Assembly: GCA_018350325.1 (NCBI GenBank) | Contig: JAEVLN010000022.1 | Span: forward strand, 1,071,105-1,135,104 | From: Globodera rostochiensis | Taxonomy: Eukaryota; Nematoda; Chromadorea; Rhabditida; Heteroderidae | Length of the DNA stretch: 64,000 bases | Direction: 5' to 3' | In this document: piece by piece, positions 34,026-46,625 of the stretch | Layout: the number at the start of each line of letters is the position of its first letter | How positions within the stretch are numbered: the first letter of the stretch is position 1 | Translations under genes and position numbers: made by a program | The notes under the pieces: generated by a model | What the model saw: the letters and a program-made list of their open reading frames with translations, nothing else | Database searches by the model: none | Told to the model about the DNA's origin: nothing

Positions 34026-34385
34026 TTATACTCTCAGAAAAAAGAGGCATTTTGATTTCACCGTTTGTATGTTTCCATTGGCACTCAAATGTGCAGCTGC
34101 AGCATTGTTGCTGTTGTTGGGAACGCCGACATTGAGAAACAGCGGCTGCTGTGAGTGTTGTGAAGAAGAGGGAAGGTTGCCATGTTCAATATTATTCTGG
34201 TGTTGTTGCTGCTGCTGCTGCAGCTGCTCCCGGATACTTTGTCCATTTTGGTGCTGCTCGTTGTCGCCGTTGTGTGTGTGGTGTTGCTGCTCGAAGTTCA
34301 CGTGGTGTCCGACAGAAAGTGCAGCACCCTCCGCCGAGTCATTTGTGTTTTGAAGAGGTGCAGGCTTAAATTGGTCATGTTTCAT
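34026..34385 (-). CDS. Gln/Asn/His-rich ORF, unrecognised
   Basis: Single open frame of 119 codons from ATG at 34385: KHDQFKPAPLQNTNDSAEGA, then a Gln/His-rich part (NGQSIREQLQQQQQQHQNN) and NVGVPNNSNNAAAAHLSANG. A possible GT donor (ACG|GTGAAA) near 34061 would end it earlier. Composition resembles the low-complexity activation regions of transcription factors, but no domain is seen. It lies between the secreted gene copy A and the BTBD10-like gene. Confidence 0.35.
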   Translation of the reverse strand: MKHDQFKPAPLQNTNDSAEGAALSVGHHVNFEQQHHTHNGDNEQHQNGQSIREQLQQQQQQHQNNIEHGNLPSSSQHSQQPLFLNVGVPNNSNNAAAAHLSANGNIQTVKSKCLFFLRV

Positions 34386-34809
34386 TTCAAGTAAAATCCA
34401 TTTTGCACGTGAAACTAATCAACAATGAAAAAATTCCGAGACGGATACAACAAAATAAAAAGAAAAAATGGGTGGGTGGGGGGGCTCAAGTGTCCATTCA
34501 TTACAACTTTCTTCCCAAAACAAAAATATGGCTTTTTTCGTGTCATCCAAAAGCATCGTCACCAGATGACCCTTCACATCCCTTTTATTGATAGAATTTT
34601 AATTTAAGAACATTTCTCCCTCCATTACCATCCATCGTCATTTATAGCGTAAACAAATATGTACGAAGACACAATGTGTAAGAAAAAGATCTCATTTAGT
34701 GGGAAATGAAAGACGGGAGAGAGCAAGACAACAACAAAAAAGTGTACAAATCGGAGATGAATGAATATGTATTGACTGACTGATGTCACCCGAAATTCGG
34801 TCCCTCCGT

Positions 34810-36931
<2,122 letters not shown>

Positions 36932-37844
36932 TGACCGCTGGTTTCGATGCCAAGAACTGTCCTGTAAACGAAGACAGTTTTAAACAAACCGGTCCAGTCA
37001 ATAAAGACAAGAATCTCGAGAATTAAAAGAAAGCAAAAACATACATACCTTGCTGTCACTATTACTGCTTGCCGCTGTGTGCTTCATCATCGCAAATTAG
37101 TGTTTTTGCGTAATTATGCAAATAAAAATGTCAGATCAGATGGTCTGCAGAAGCTGGGATTCAAAAAAAAATGCGTGAAGATTTTAGCTAAAATTGGATA
37201 TAAGACGCACACATCAAAAGCTTGGAAAAAGAACAAAATGATCACGACAAAAACGGGAACCCAAAACTGTCCGTTACAATTAGTAACATCGTGTCGGAGG
37301 ATGTGAGAAAAAGGACACCGACAAAATGTCTGCTAATTGCTATACATTTACATATTCATAATCAGGTCAAGAGCTAATTTAATTTGTGCACATATGTATG
37401 TATCTTCTTCCTCTCTTCTTCACCGCTTTTTCTGTCATCAGGCAACGTCTGCCACTCTTTTTTGTCTAAATACATATGGCATAGCTACTCCATCTCTCCC
37501 TACCCTCCCTCAGCGTGTCGGTCGGTGGTCCCTCCCCCCCCCCCTATCCCTCCCATCCCCCCGAATCCATTCATTCACTATTTTTTACCAACAACCTCCT
37601 TCACCTTCAACAAAATCATATGTGTAGACAGACGACGACGACTATATGTGCATATACAAAATTTAGCTCTATCCATAAAAATTGTAAAGGAAAAGGACGA
37701 CACATTTTCAAATCGCAAAAAAGCCGAGAAATCCCATCAATCATTTGCTTAACTAATTAATGGGATTTTAGTTCAACATTCCCCGGTGCAAGGCTAAATG
37801 TTTTTCTTTACACCCAAAGAGCCGATAAGTCGCACATAACGAAG
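36932..37844. other. Intergenic, no gene seen
   Basis: A/T-rich with pyrimidine-rich parts (37490-37560). Head-to-head spacer between the BTBD10-like gene (-) and the RING gene (+), so it should hold both promoters. No clear TATA box identified. Confidence 0.45.
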
Positions 37845-40800
37845 ATGAAAAATGCAATGGTCTCTTGGGACTTAAAAGTTTCACATGGTGCCTTCTGCTT
37901 ATTGTTGTTCTACTTTTTTCTGCTAACCTCCACAACTAATGCGCAATATTTAGTGGAAATTGTAAGTGAACAAATTGGACACTAAACTGTAATTGGTTGT
38001 ATTACATTAAAATCTTTTAAGCTCGAACGTGCTCAATTGGGAGGCCATCGTCCTGTTGTTCGTTGCGATGCAACCGGTGCAAATTTTGGTCAGGACATTG
38101 TCGAGTTCAGCTTCGAAATGCGCTCCATCGGTTGCGCTTTTCCAACAGAACCATTCGATTCGTGTGGCAATGTGACGGTAAGCGGAAAGCGATGTCCAAC
38201 CAATTGGGGAGGGGGGGGGGTAACCCCACCGACTTTTCTGGCATAAAATTCTGGCACAATTAAATGAATTTCACAACGAAAAATTGCCAAAATCAACAAC
38301 AACAACAACAAAAATTGCCCTAATTTTTTTTATAGAGGCCTGAAATGAACACCACGGCGCATTGTTTGTTCGATTTTGCTGTCGTTCCACGAGGCAATTG
38401 CACATTTTCGGAAAAAGTACGCAATTTAATAATATAATAAAGACACAAATTTATTTTGCCATTTAGGCATTTTTTGCGCAAACCGCTAAACCCACTGGCT
38501 ATTCGGCACTCATCGTGTTTAGCGCCAAAGGACAAAATCCGATTCCGATGTCTGGCAGGTCAATCAATGTTCAAAATTTGTTAAATTTAAATGAATTTTA
38601 ATTATTATTATTATTATTTTAGCAAATATGCCGAGAAAGTCAAAATTCCGGTTGTAATGGTGAATTATGCGTGTATGCAAAGTCTTCTATACGGGCAGTA
38701 CACCACTCGCCATGGGTCAGTAAATAAAAGTCCAATTACTATTCGAACCCGGACTTTAAAAATTTTTTAAGTGATTTTGATCGCTGAAATGTTGAGATTT
38801 TCGATTTGTCCTAAGTCCGTCCGGGCTCTAATTTTTATTCTTTTTTAAAGGGGGCTAATTGTTTTTTTTAAAAATTAAGTTTTTGTACAGATATTTGGTC
38901 ACCGTCAAAGCATCGCCTGGTTATTACGATTTGATCAAATATTTGATTCCATTTGTCGCAATTGTGGGTATTTGCTTTGTCGTCTTATTTATTTCATTGG
39001 TAATTTTCTTGTTGATTTTTTTTGGATTTGATTAAAAATGTTAGTTTAGATGATTCGGCTTTGCCGCGAGGTTTTCATTTTAATTTTCTTAAATAAAAAT
39101 GAATTTTATTTTTAAACAACATTAAATCTCCTAATTGGCTACGGGCAACAAATTTTTTGAATTTCAGCGACGTCGTCAAGCTCGCAAACGCCTTCCGCGT
39201 TCACATTTGAAGAAAATACCAACCAAAAAGTACAAAAAAGGCGACCCCGAGGAGACATGTGCCATTTGTCTAGAAGATTTCCAAGAATCGGAGAAACTTC
39301 GCGTTTTGCCATGCCGACATGGTAAGAACAAAATTTTGTGAATCGTTTTATTAACATTTTTAATTAGACTTTTTTTTTTCAATTATTATGAATTCGAATT
39401 TGAATATGAATAAGATGACAATTCGTCCGGAAGAATTTGTTCATCAATTTTTGCGCTTAAGCCTACCATTGCAAATGCATCGACCCGTGGCTGACCAAAA
39501 ATCGGAAAGTGTGTCCGGTGTGTAAACGGCGCGTGGGCCCGCGAAACAGTGACAGCTCGGACACCGACGACACGGACGCCGAGGTTTTCAGGGCGGACAT
39601 GTTGAAGGAGGCGATGATTTTTGTCGGGGTTTCTTTTTCAGCGTCTGAGGAGTGCCTCTTCCAATGCCGGGACTGCTCCAACTTCTTCCGCCTCCGCTGT
39701 CGGTGTTGCTGCACTTTTGTCCAGCCGAGACAATGACCCGTTGTTGCGAAATGCACAGCCGGTCAGTTGTTGTTGTTTCTGCCGACAATGGCACCATCTA
39801 CAACAAAAAGGACGCGCATTGTATTGTTAAGATGGCCACCACCAGCGGCACCGAATGCCCTTATCCCCAAAATGCGATTCCATCCCTCGTCACCACCACC
39901 GGCGGCACTTTCATGCGTGCAACCAATTTTGTCAATTTTGGAAGCATTTTTCAGCGTATGGAAACATTTGAGATTTATTTTTCAAATTCATTTTTTCTCG
40001 GAATCAATTTGACTAAATTCGATCAGAGATCGTAGTTTGATGCTAAACCGTTTTTTTATGATTATTCATTAAATAGGCAGAGGAATTACATCTACAGCTT
40101 CGGGTAGCGTCGGTACTGCTCCAAATGTGCGACAAAATACTGAATCATTGGACGCTGCTCATCAACAGGACGAAATGCTGGTACAAAAAAAATCAACAAA
40201 AAAATTGGATTTGTTTTTTTAAACATTTTTAGCATTGGAAATTTGCTTTTATATTCATTAATATTGTGCAAGCTTCAGAATGCCAGTCAAATGTCTTCTG
40301 CTCTGGAAGACCTGACAAATGTTGGTGTACAATCGGCAACCAGCTCGACAAATGCGGCGTCCCCGTTCCAACTTGTGCGCTCCAGTTTGGTCGGAATGCG
40401 TGATAAACTGACAAATTTGGTAAGTATTTGTGTGCCATTATTGAGAGTTATGGTCACAAAACCGAGGTCAGGAAGCTTCGGGAAAAAAGGCCTTTGGGTC
40501 GGGACGAAAAAAAAGACTAGACCATGTCCCGGGTTCGGATTTGGGGATCTTTTTGCCAGGACTGAATAGAAAAATTTAAAAAAAAATTCAGATTCGACAT
40601 CAAAAAAGTGACGGTTCAAATCCGCACACGCTGTTGGAGAATGAGGACGACGCGTCAACCTTGGCCAGAGAAGAGGCGGCGGACGTAAGGGGGGGGGGGA
40701 GGGGGGGGGGGGGGGGAATTTTTAGAAAAAAAATAATAAAATTAAATAACTTTTTTTTTTTCTTCTTTAGACACTTTCCCGCCAAACGTGTGAAACTTTT

Positions 40801-41189
40801 GACGACACGAACGGATCGTCCAATGATGGACATTCGGTAAACAAAAAAAAAATCATTTTGTTATGAACAAACCGAACGATCGGACTTTAAGCACGAAGTC
40901 CAACCAAAAAAAATTTCTGCTTTATCCGAGCACTAACCGCGAGGGATTAGCGCCGCCAAAAATTGAAATTTTATTATTTTTGTTCGTAATATGAATTATT
41001 ATTTTTTTCAACAAAAAGATGACCACAATGCACTCCAATCGTCAGTTGAACGCGGTTGCTGTCGATTTGTCCTGCGCAGTGGCGTCATCGCCGCCACCGC
41101 CGCCGTCCGATGGCGTCAACGAATTTCAGTCGACGCCGGAGGCGACGGCGGACGAGCAGCAGCAGCAACAACAGCAGCAAGTTCGATGA
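37845..41189 (+). CDS. PA-TM-RING E3 ubiquitin ligase (RNF13/Goliath type)
   Basis: ATG at 37845; signal peptide FCLLLFYFFLLTSTTNAQ. PA domain exons: CDATGANFGQDIVEF, HCLFDFAVVPRGNCTF, TGYSALIVFSAKGQNPIPMS, KIPVVMVNYACMQSLL. One membrane helix LIPFVAIVGICFVVLFISL, a 21-nt exon (MIRLCRE), then LKKIPTKKYKKGDPEE and a RING-H2: CAICLEDF, LRVLPCRHAYHCKCIDPWL and VCPVCKRR. The rest is a Ser/Ala-rich cytosolic tail with SSDTDDTDAE and a Gln run, stop at 41187-41189. All C3H2C3 zinc ligands are present (an intron splits CRHG|AYH). Family members sit in endosomes/lysosomes with the PA domain luminal and the RING cytosolic, ubiquitinating trafficking proteins. The order PA-TM-RING and the LKKIPT segment match RNF13/RNF167. 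The tail exon at about 39832-39954 is the least certain. Confidence 0.9.
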
Positions 41190-42430
41190 TGCGGTGGCGA
41201 CGGCGGCGGCCGGAACATTGCGTTAACTTCGTTCAATTCTTCAGCTACTCAACTTGTCCAGCAGATTGTCGTCATCCGATGAGCAACATTTTCAATTCAT
41301 TGTGTAAATACAATACTGTCTACCTATATATCGTTCATCCATTTCTTAATTCAATTCTTTTTTAGATGTTTTTACTAAAGGAGAATCTGTGGCATAAGTT
41401 TCTTTTTTGAGTTGCACTTTGCTCCTTTCTTTTTCTTCTTATCAGCTTCTCCAATTGCTTCTTACGGTGGTAGCTGTTCCTAAGCGTGTACACTTTGAAA
41501 ATGTTGGGGGGGGGGGGGGTCCTTTTTTATTCAAAAACATGCCCTTAGGAACAGTCTTTTTAAAATCAATTTTATCCATTTTCTATTTTTTGTTTAGCTG
41601 CAAATCGTTTTCAATTTCTATTGGTATGTTTCCAATTGTCAATAAATTAGTTTGCACCATTTTTGGGCTGTGCTGCCTGCTGTCATTTAAGGTGTGTTTG
41701 GCGGTTGGAGGAGCTACGAGGGGGGGGGGGGGGGCTGCCGGAGAAGCCCGTCCAGCTGTTGTCGTCCCACCCATGGGGCTTCTTACCCTTACCCTTATCA
41801 GCTCCCTAGCGTTGTGTGATGCGTTCACTGTCCCCGGCAAATTGGTGCCGGAGGAGTTTCTTGATTGCAAAATATGCTGGAAATGCCAAAAGCTCTAAGG
41901 AATGCCCAAGTTTGGGTTAGAATCAGGGCCTTGCCCTCACTATCAGGGGATCCGGGACCCTGCTGGTGTACTTGCCCGCCCACCCACCCTTTCCGCAGCA
42001 ACATTCTGCCGTTGCCGATCCAATCCGTTCACATATTTTCCTCCTCCATTCCTCATACAGCTTTTAGGCAGCTGCTTGTGTGATGATGGTATCGCCATGG
42101 TTCCGATTGCTAGGAATGATTTTTTATTGAAACGAAAACTTTTCCTCAACACTTACCGTAATCGCTTTTATTAAACGTCATATTTCCAGAGCACTTAAAT
42201 TTAAATTGCTCTACTGATTTCAAACTAATTTTGAAAATCCACTGCTTTTTCGACTTAACGAAAATTAAAACACCTAATGATTTTATACAACTGAACACAA
42301 TAAGGACACAAATGATTCCTTAAATAATTACATAGCACTACATATATACAATCCAACACGGGGGGAATATACAAGTATACACACCATAAGCCATCAATAT
42401 GTATCGCATAAATGTCAATTTGCGCTCCCA
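41190..42430. other. Intergenic, with one possible tiny secreted ORF
   Basis: No family recognised. G-runs at about 41507 and 41722. A plus-strand ATG near 41773 would encode MGLLTLTLISSLALCDA (signal-like), then a short tail ending CKICWKCQKL, stop at 41896-41898. With no further support it is not called as a gene. A/T-rich after 42150. Confidence 0.4.
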
Positions 42431-43568
42431 TCATTCTCCGGGCATCTCCAGCCAGGCGGGCATTGCGCTCAAGCTCCAAAGGGAGCTGCCGGTTCGACGA
42501 TCCAGCGCACTCTCAAACGCCTCATGCACGCGCTCCGGCTTGTCAGAGGGAGAAGAGTCGCACAGCTTCCTGAAAGCATTCGAATTTAAAAATGAAATGT
42601 ATTTGTTGATCATCAAAATTCCACTCACCCATAAAGTTTGCGGATCTCCCGTGGAAGGCGTCGGAATGCGTCTGTCTCTGTGAATTTCTCTCGCATCGCC
42701 GCGCACTTGTCGATTTTGGAGACCGCACGCCATGGGAGCCTGAAATGAATGGGAGGAATGAATTTCAAAAAGCATTTTTGCAAGCAGAAAAGAACGCACT
42801 TTCCACTGATCAGCTCAGCCACAATGAAGATCACTGAAATGAAGTCGTCCGCCGGGCCAACGGTTCGACGATTGAGCGCCCTCTCCGAACTGTATTTGAC
42901 GGTGCCAGCAAAGCGAACGGCGGCGTCATAAGCCCTGAAAATGACAATAAAAGCATTAGACCACTCCGTTTAGACTAAATTCTCAATTACATTTCCGGGC
43001 TCCAGCGCGTAGCCAGGCTCAGGTCCATGATAACCATCCGTTTGATAATGTTGTCCATGCTGAACGGCATTGGAACCATGAAGTTCCACGGCGTCACGTA
43101 GCGATGTATGAATCCCTTGTCGTGCAACGGGCTGAGGGCATTCACCAAGCCAAGGCCGACGGCCAGCGCAAGCCAAGTTTCGACGTTTCTGAAATGCCAA
43201 AATGTAAAATTAAAGGAATTTCGGACCGAACCAACCCGGTGGGCGAAAGCGTACGCATTGAGACCAAAAACACGCATTGCCCGGGCATCTTCACGATCAT
43301 GGCCGGACGTTTCCAATCAGCGTCATGCTCGCCCTGCTGAACATAGTCCAGGCCGAAGAACAGCTGCAAAAAAACAGATTGTTGAACAAAAACATGTGAA
43401 AAGCAGCAACTTGCCTTCTTCAACGGCTTCGCAACAGTCAGCGTCGGCAGATGCACATCGCCCTCCGCGTTCTTCAGGACTTCGAGATGAGCAGCAAACG
43501 ATTCGCAAGCATGTTCCTTGCTGACTTCCGGGCGCGCGAACACAGCAAAGTCGAGCGGTTGTTTGTAT
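42431..43568 (-). CDS. TTBK/CK1-like pseudokinase, N-terminus not found
   Basis: Exons read leftward: YKQPLDFAVFARPEVSKEHA then FAAHLEVLKNAEGDVHLPTL (ends at a GC donor near 43416); LFFGLDYVQQGEHDADWKRP, MIVKMPGQCVFLVSMRTL; NVETWLALAVGLGLVNALSP, LHDKGFIHRYVTPWNFMVP, RMVIMDLSLATRW; AYDAAVRFAGTVKYSSERAL, DDFISVIFIVAELISGK; LPWRAVSKIDKCAAMREKF; a short tail to TGA at 42431-42433. The order equals the casein kinase 1/tau-tubulin kinase fold, but catalytic residues are replaced: HRD is HRY, the following Lys is Thr, DFG is DLS, and the expected beta3 Lys is Phe (FAVFA). The catalytic-loop Asn remains (PWNF). No glycine-loop exon was seen upstream before the divergent REEP-like gene starts at 43973. 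Probably a scaffold-type kinase homologue or a decaying gene; frames are open and splice sites intact, favouring an expressed pseudokinase. Confidence 0.78.
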
Positions 43569-43972
43569 CTGTAATAAATGAGAAATGACAATTTGGCAAT
43601 CAAACAAAAAGTCTTGTATGGAGAAGCCCTCAAAAATTGAAACAATTTCGAAAACGTTCTACAATTTGTAAATTTTGTAAAAATTGTGAAATTTAAGGAA
43701 GGAATCCAAATATTCTTACAAAAAATTGCACGGCGAATTGTTGTTTGGTGTGGAATAATAATTGTCAGTTTGACTGTAACCATAATGCCAAAAATTTTAT
43801 CATCGATTTAAAATGGATTCTCATTCAACATTCAAAACGCCAAAAATTTTATAAAAAGGAAAAGAAATTCGGGGGGATTCATTCAATTCTCTTCAACATC
43901 AAGTGCCAGCCAGATAGCGTATGTTAGTCTAAATTTTTCATTTTTTCGTTAATTTTTTTCTTACTAGACAAA

Positions 43973-45225
43973 ATGGATGGACAATCGGTGACTTCAGCGG
44001 TGGATGATCAACGGGCAATGACAAATGAATCTTCAGCGGTGGATGAATCGACATTGACAAGTGAATCTGCAGCGTTAGATGAATCGACATTGACAAGTGA
44101 ATCTGCAGCGTTAGATGAATCGACATTGACAGGTGAATCTTCAGCGTTGGATGATCAACGGACATTGACAAATGAATCTTCAGCGGTGGATGATCAACGG
44201 ACATTGACAAATGAATCTTCAGCGGTGGATGAATCGACATTGACAAGTGAATCTGCAGCGTTAGATGAATCGACATTGACAGGTGAATCTTCAGCGTTGG
44301 ATGATCAACGGACATTGACAAATGAATCTTCAGCGGTGGATGATCGATCGACATTCGAAATCGAAGTGACGGACTTAGCAACTCAACCTGATCAAGTCAC
44401 CCCCACTACTGGGATCGTGGAAGAGCATTTGTTAGTGCATCGTCAAGTTCCAATTAACACCTTCATGGACATAATCCCAGTGCTGCAGGCTGGCCTTGCT
44501 CGTTTGAAGCATCCAATGATCAAAGAAATAGAAGAAAAAACAGGAATCAGTCGTGAAAAGGTGAAATTGAAGTTGCATTTTGTCGTTGACCTGATATTTT
44601 CAGTTCATGTACATCATCTTCGCTTCCATCGCCTTCATCATTCTTTTCGCACCGTGTGTGGAGCCGATTATCAATCTGATCTTAATCTTGTATCCATTAC
44701 GACAAAGTCTGATATCAATTCACACCGGAGACGAAAGTAGGCTCTTACTAGATTTATTTTTGATGCAAAAAAAAATTTTTGAATTTTTTTCAGCGGAGCA
44801 GTGGATTATTTTCTGGGTTTTTTTTGCGTGCTCCAAACTCACTGACTCTGTTCCCGCCATTGTTGGATTTGTCATCGACGTACCTGAAAAAATTTGCACC
44901 ACAGGTGTTTAAAAGTTTTTTAGCTGGCCATTTAGGTATCCCGTTTTTAGCTTTCGTCTCATGGGCAGCTTACTGTTGCTATTCGAGCCTCACATTGCTG
45001 ATCATGTTGCTCCGCGGCCGAGTGTGTGTGCTTGTGAAGACCATCTTTATCGTATATTTGGAGCTGCCTCAAACGTATGGGGCAATCAATTTCTACGTGG
45101 CATATGTTGGGCCGAAGATGGAGGACGCAATTGGATTTGCTTATTATATGTACGACTGGAGTTTGTGGACGGTCGAATGGGCGACTTATTTCTATCATAT
45201 CGTGATCGCCTTTTCTGAGTTGTGA
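43973..45225 (+). CDS. REEP/TB2-DP1-HVA22 family membrane protein with N-terminal repeat domain
   Basis: ATG at 43973, just after a pyrimidine tract and ACTAG that could be a trans-splice acceptor. Residues about 10-125 are tandem 12-mers (DESTLTSESAAL, DDQRTLTNESSAV). Then VEEHLLVHRQVPINTFMDII, KEIEEKTGISREK (exon ends 44560), and the REEP core: MYIIFASIAFIILFAPCV, EPIINLILILYPLRQSL, EQWIIFWVFFACSKLTDSVP, an intron of only 31 nt (44905-44935), LAFVSWAAYCCYSSLTLLIM, RVCVLVKTIFIVYLELPQTY and GPKMEDAIGF. Stop at 45223-45225. The LYP..S..E.WI.FW and LPQT blocks are typical of REEP5/6 and Yop1, which bend ER tubules. The acidic Ser/Thr repeat head is not part of the known family. About 300 aa. 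Confidence 0.78.
44039..44345 (+). repeat. Coding 36-bp minisatellite in REEP-like gene
   Basis: Nearly identical 36-bp units (12 codons) of types ESAALDESTLTS, ESSALDDQRTLTN and ESSAVDDQRTLTN in a mixed order that itself repeats, indicating block duplications. The frame is kept throughout, and the units are so alike at silent sites that expansion must be recent. Confidence 0.88.
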
Positions 45226-45561
45226 TGCGTGTGTGTATATCCTTTGATTCTGTTGATGATTCTTTTGTTGTACTGCTGTAATCATTTTTTGATAAATCTT
45301 TGTTTGTGATGTTGTGTGGTGTAGGTATGTCGCTTTGACTCTGATCATTCTTTTGTATGCTGTAATCATTCTTTGATGAGCCTTTGTTTGTTCCATTGAC
45401 AAGTGTTCACTGACTTGTGATTGAATTGTTTTTGCTATTATATGTAAATTCAATGAACATTGTGCCTATCTTGAATTAAGTACGGACAACCCCAATTTTA
45501 CGCCTACGCCTTTTGGGTCATTTTTAAATTAGAAAGCATCGGGCGCTCGAATCAGCTATGT

Positions 45562-45852
45562 TTGGATCAATTTAAAATTCCGAACTCGAGAGTTCAAACA
45601 CTGTCAAAAAATGCAGAAATTCCATTTGTAATTGTGGAGATTAAGTACTTATCAGATTTATTTTCGTTACTTAATGTATGTATGGTATTAATATTGATTG
45701 AATTACATATTTTTCACATTTTAGCACTAAAGCTGTGGAAGGCCGACATCAAACACTCGCGTTTGACCGTTGAGAAGGAGCTCGTCTGGTGGAAGAAGGC
45801 ATTGACGCAGCCCGACTGCTGCAGCAGAGATGACTGGATCTCGCTGCTTTAA
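45562..45852 (+). CDS. Possible small gene or 3' exon, unrecognised
   Basis: Open frame ending at TAA 45850-45852. The part after an acceptor-like TTTTAG (45719-45724) is coding-like and charged: LKLWKADIKHSRLTVEKEL, then VWWKKALTQPDCC and SRDDWISLL. Upstream (FVIVEIKYLSDLFSLL) could be another exon ending at GTATGT near 45676. No family recognised and no start established. Confidence 0.3.
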   Translation: MDQFKIPNSRVQTLSKNAEIPFVIVEIKYLSDLFSLLNVCMVLILIELHIFHILALKLWKADIKHSRLTVEKELVWWKKALTQPDCCSRDDWISLL

Positions 45853-46167
45853 GCATTTGTTTAGAGAAAAACTCAAAAAATCGGATTAAATTTTAAGCAT
45901 TCAGCTCCTTTAAAACATACAAACGAATGATCTCAGATTTGTTTTGATTGGTTGCACGAGGAGATAGGTGTGTAAAGTTTCAAAGTTGTTCGGCGCTGAA
46001 ACGTGGCCGAAGCGACCCCCGACCGCAGTGATGGGCCAGGAAATTTTAGAAAATTCAATGATGTAAACAAAGTACAAATTTGGGATCTGTCCTGTCATCT
46101 AAATTTGACATATTCTTGAAGGGGATTTTGTTATAATAGCAATTTGTCCGTCTGAATGTCTGTTCGT

Positions 46168-46402
46168 TCATCTCCGAACATTCTTTGGCGGAATTGGACG
46201 TCCATTGAGCGGCGGCGGCGACACTCCGTTGCCAAACAAATTCGACGTCAAAATGCCCGCCAGCACTGTCTGAGGACTTTCGACCTCCTCCTGAACACTT
46301 CGCTCCGTTTGTGGCGAGCTGATCGGATGTTGAGAGAAGCCGTGAGGAGGAGAAACTTTGAAAATCGGCCTTTTTTTCCGATGATCAAAAATGAGATTGC
46401 CT
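46168..46402 (-). CDS. Coding-like terminal exon, possible cytoplasmic tail of the ZP gene
   Basis: After a strong acceptor (TCTTCTTTTTTAG, minus strand) an open frame of 78 codons: NLIFDHRKKRPIFKVSPPHG, SSPQTERSVQEEVESPQTVL, GNGVSPPPLNGRPIPPKN, stop at 46168-46170. A donor overlaps the stop of the ZP gene (AGCAG|GTAGAT), and a 14-nt exon ending CGCTG|GTAAAC near 46534 would make the phases agree. The ZP protein would then carry a basic/Pro-rich cytosolic tail. Without transcripts this stays a hypothesis. Confidence 0.35.
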
Positions 46403-46625
46403 AAAAAAGAAGAAGGAGTTCAGAGGGCAACCCCGTAAGCGTCATTAAAAATGCCATTCATTCCCGGACATTAGGTACCATTAGCAGCAGACACGCCCTT
46501 CGATCGCCAACTGATCAGCCGTTTACCAGCGCAACGGCGTCTACACATTGTTGGGGGAATGGCAATTTATTCCGAAACAAGTTATTGGCATAATATTCAT
46601 TAAACCTTTCCCAAAACCCGATCAT

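Noticed and set aside
41407..41898. 163-codon frame crossing a G-run, and the smaller frame from 41773
   Set aside because: The long frame is hydrophobic low complexity; the short one has a signal-like start but only 42 codons and no second evidence.
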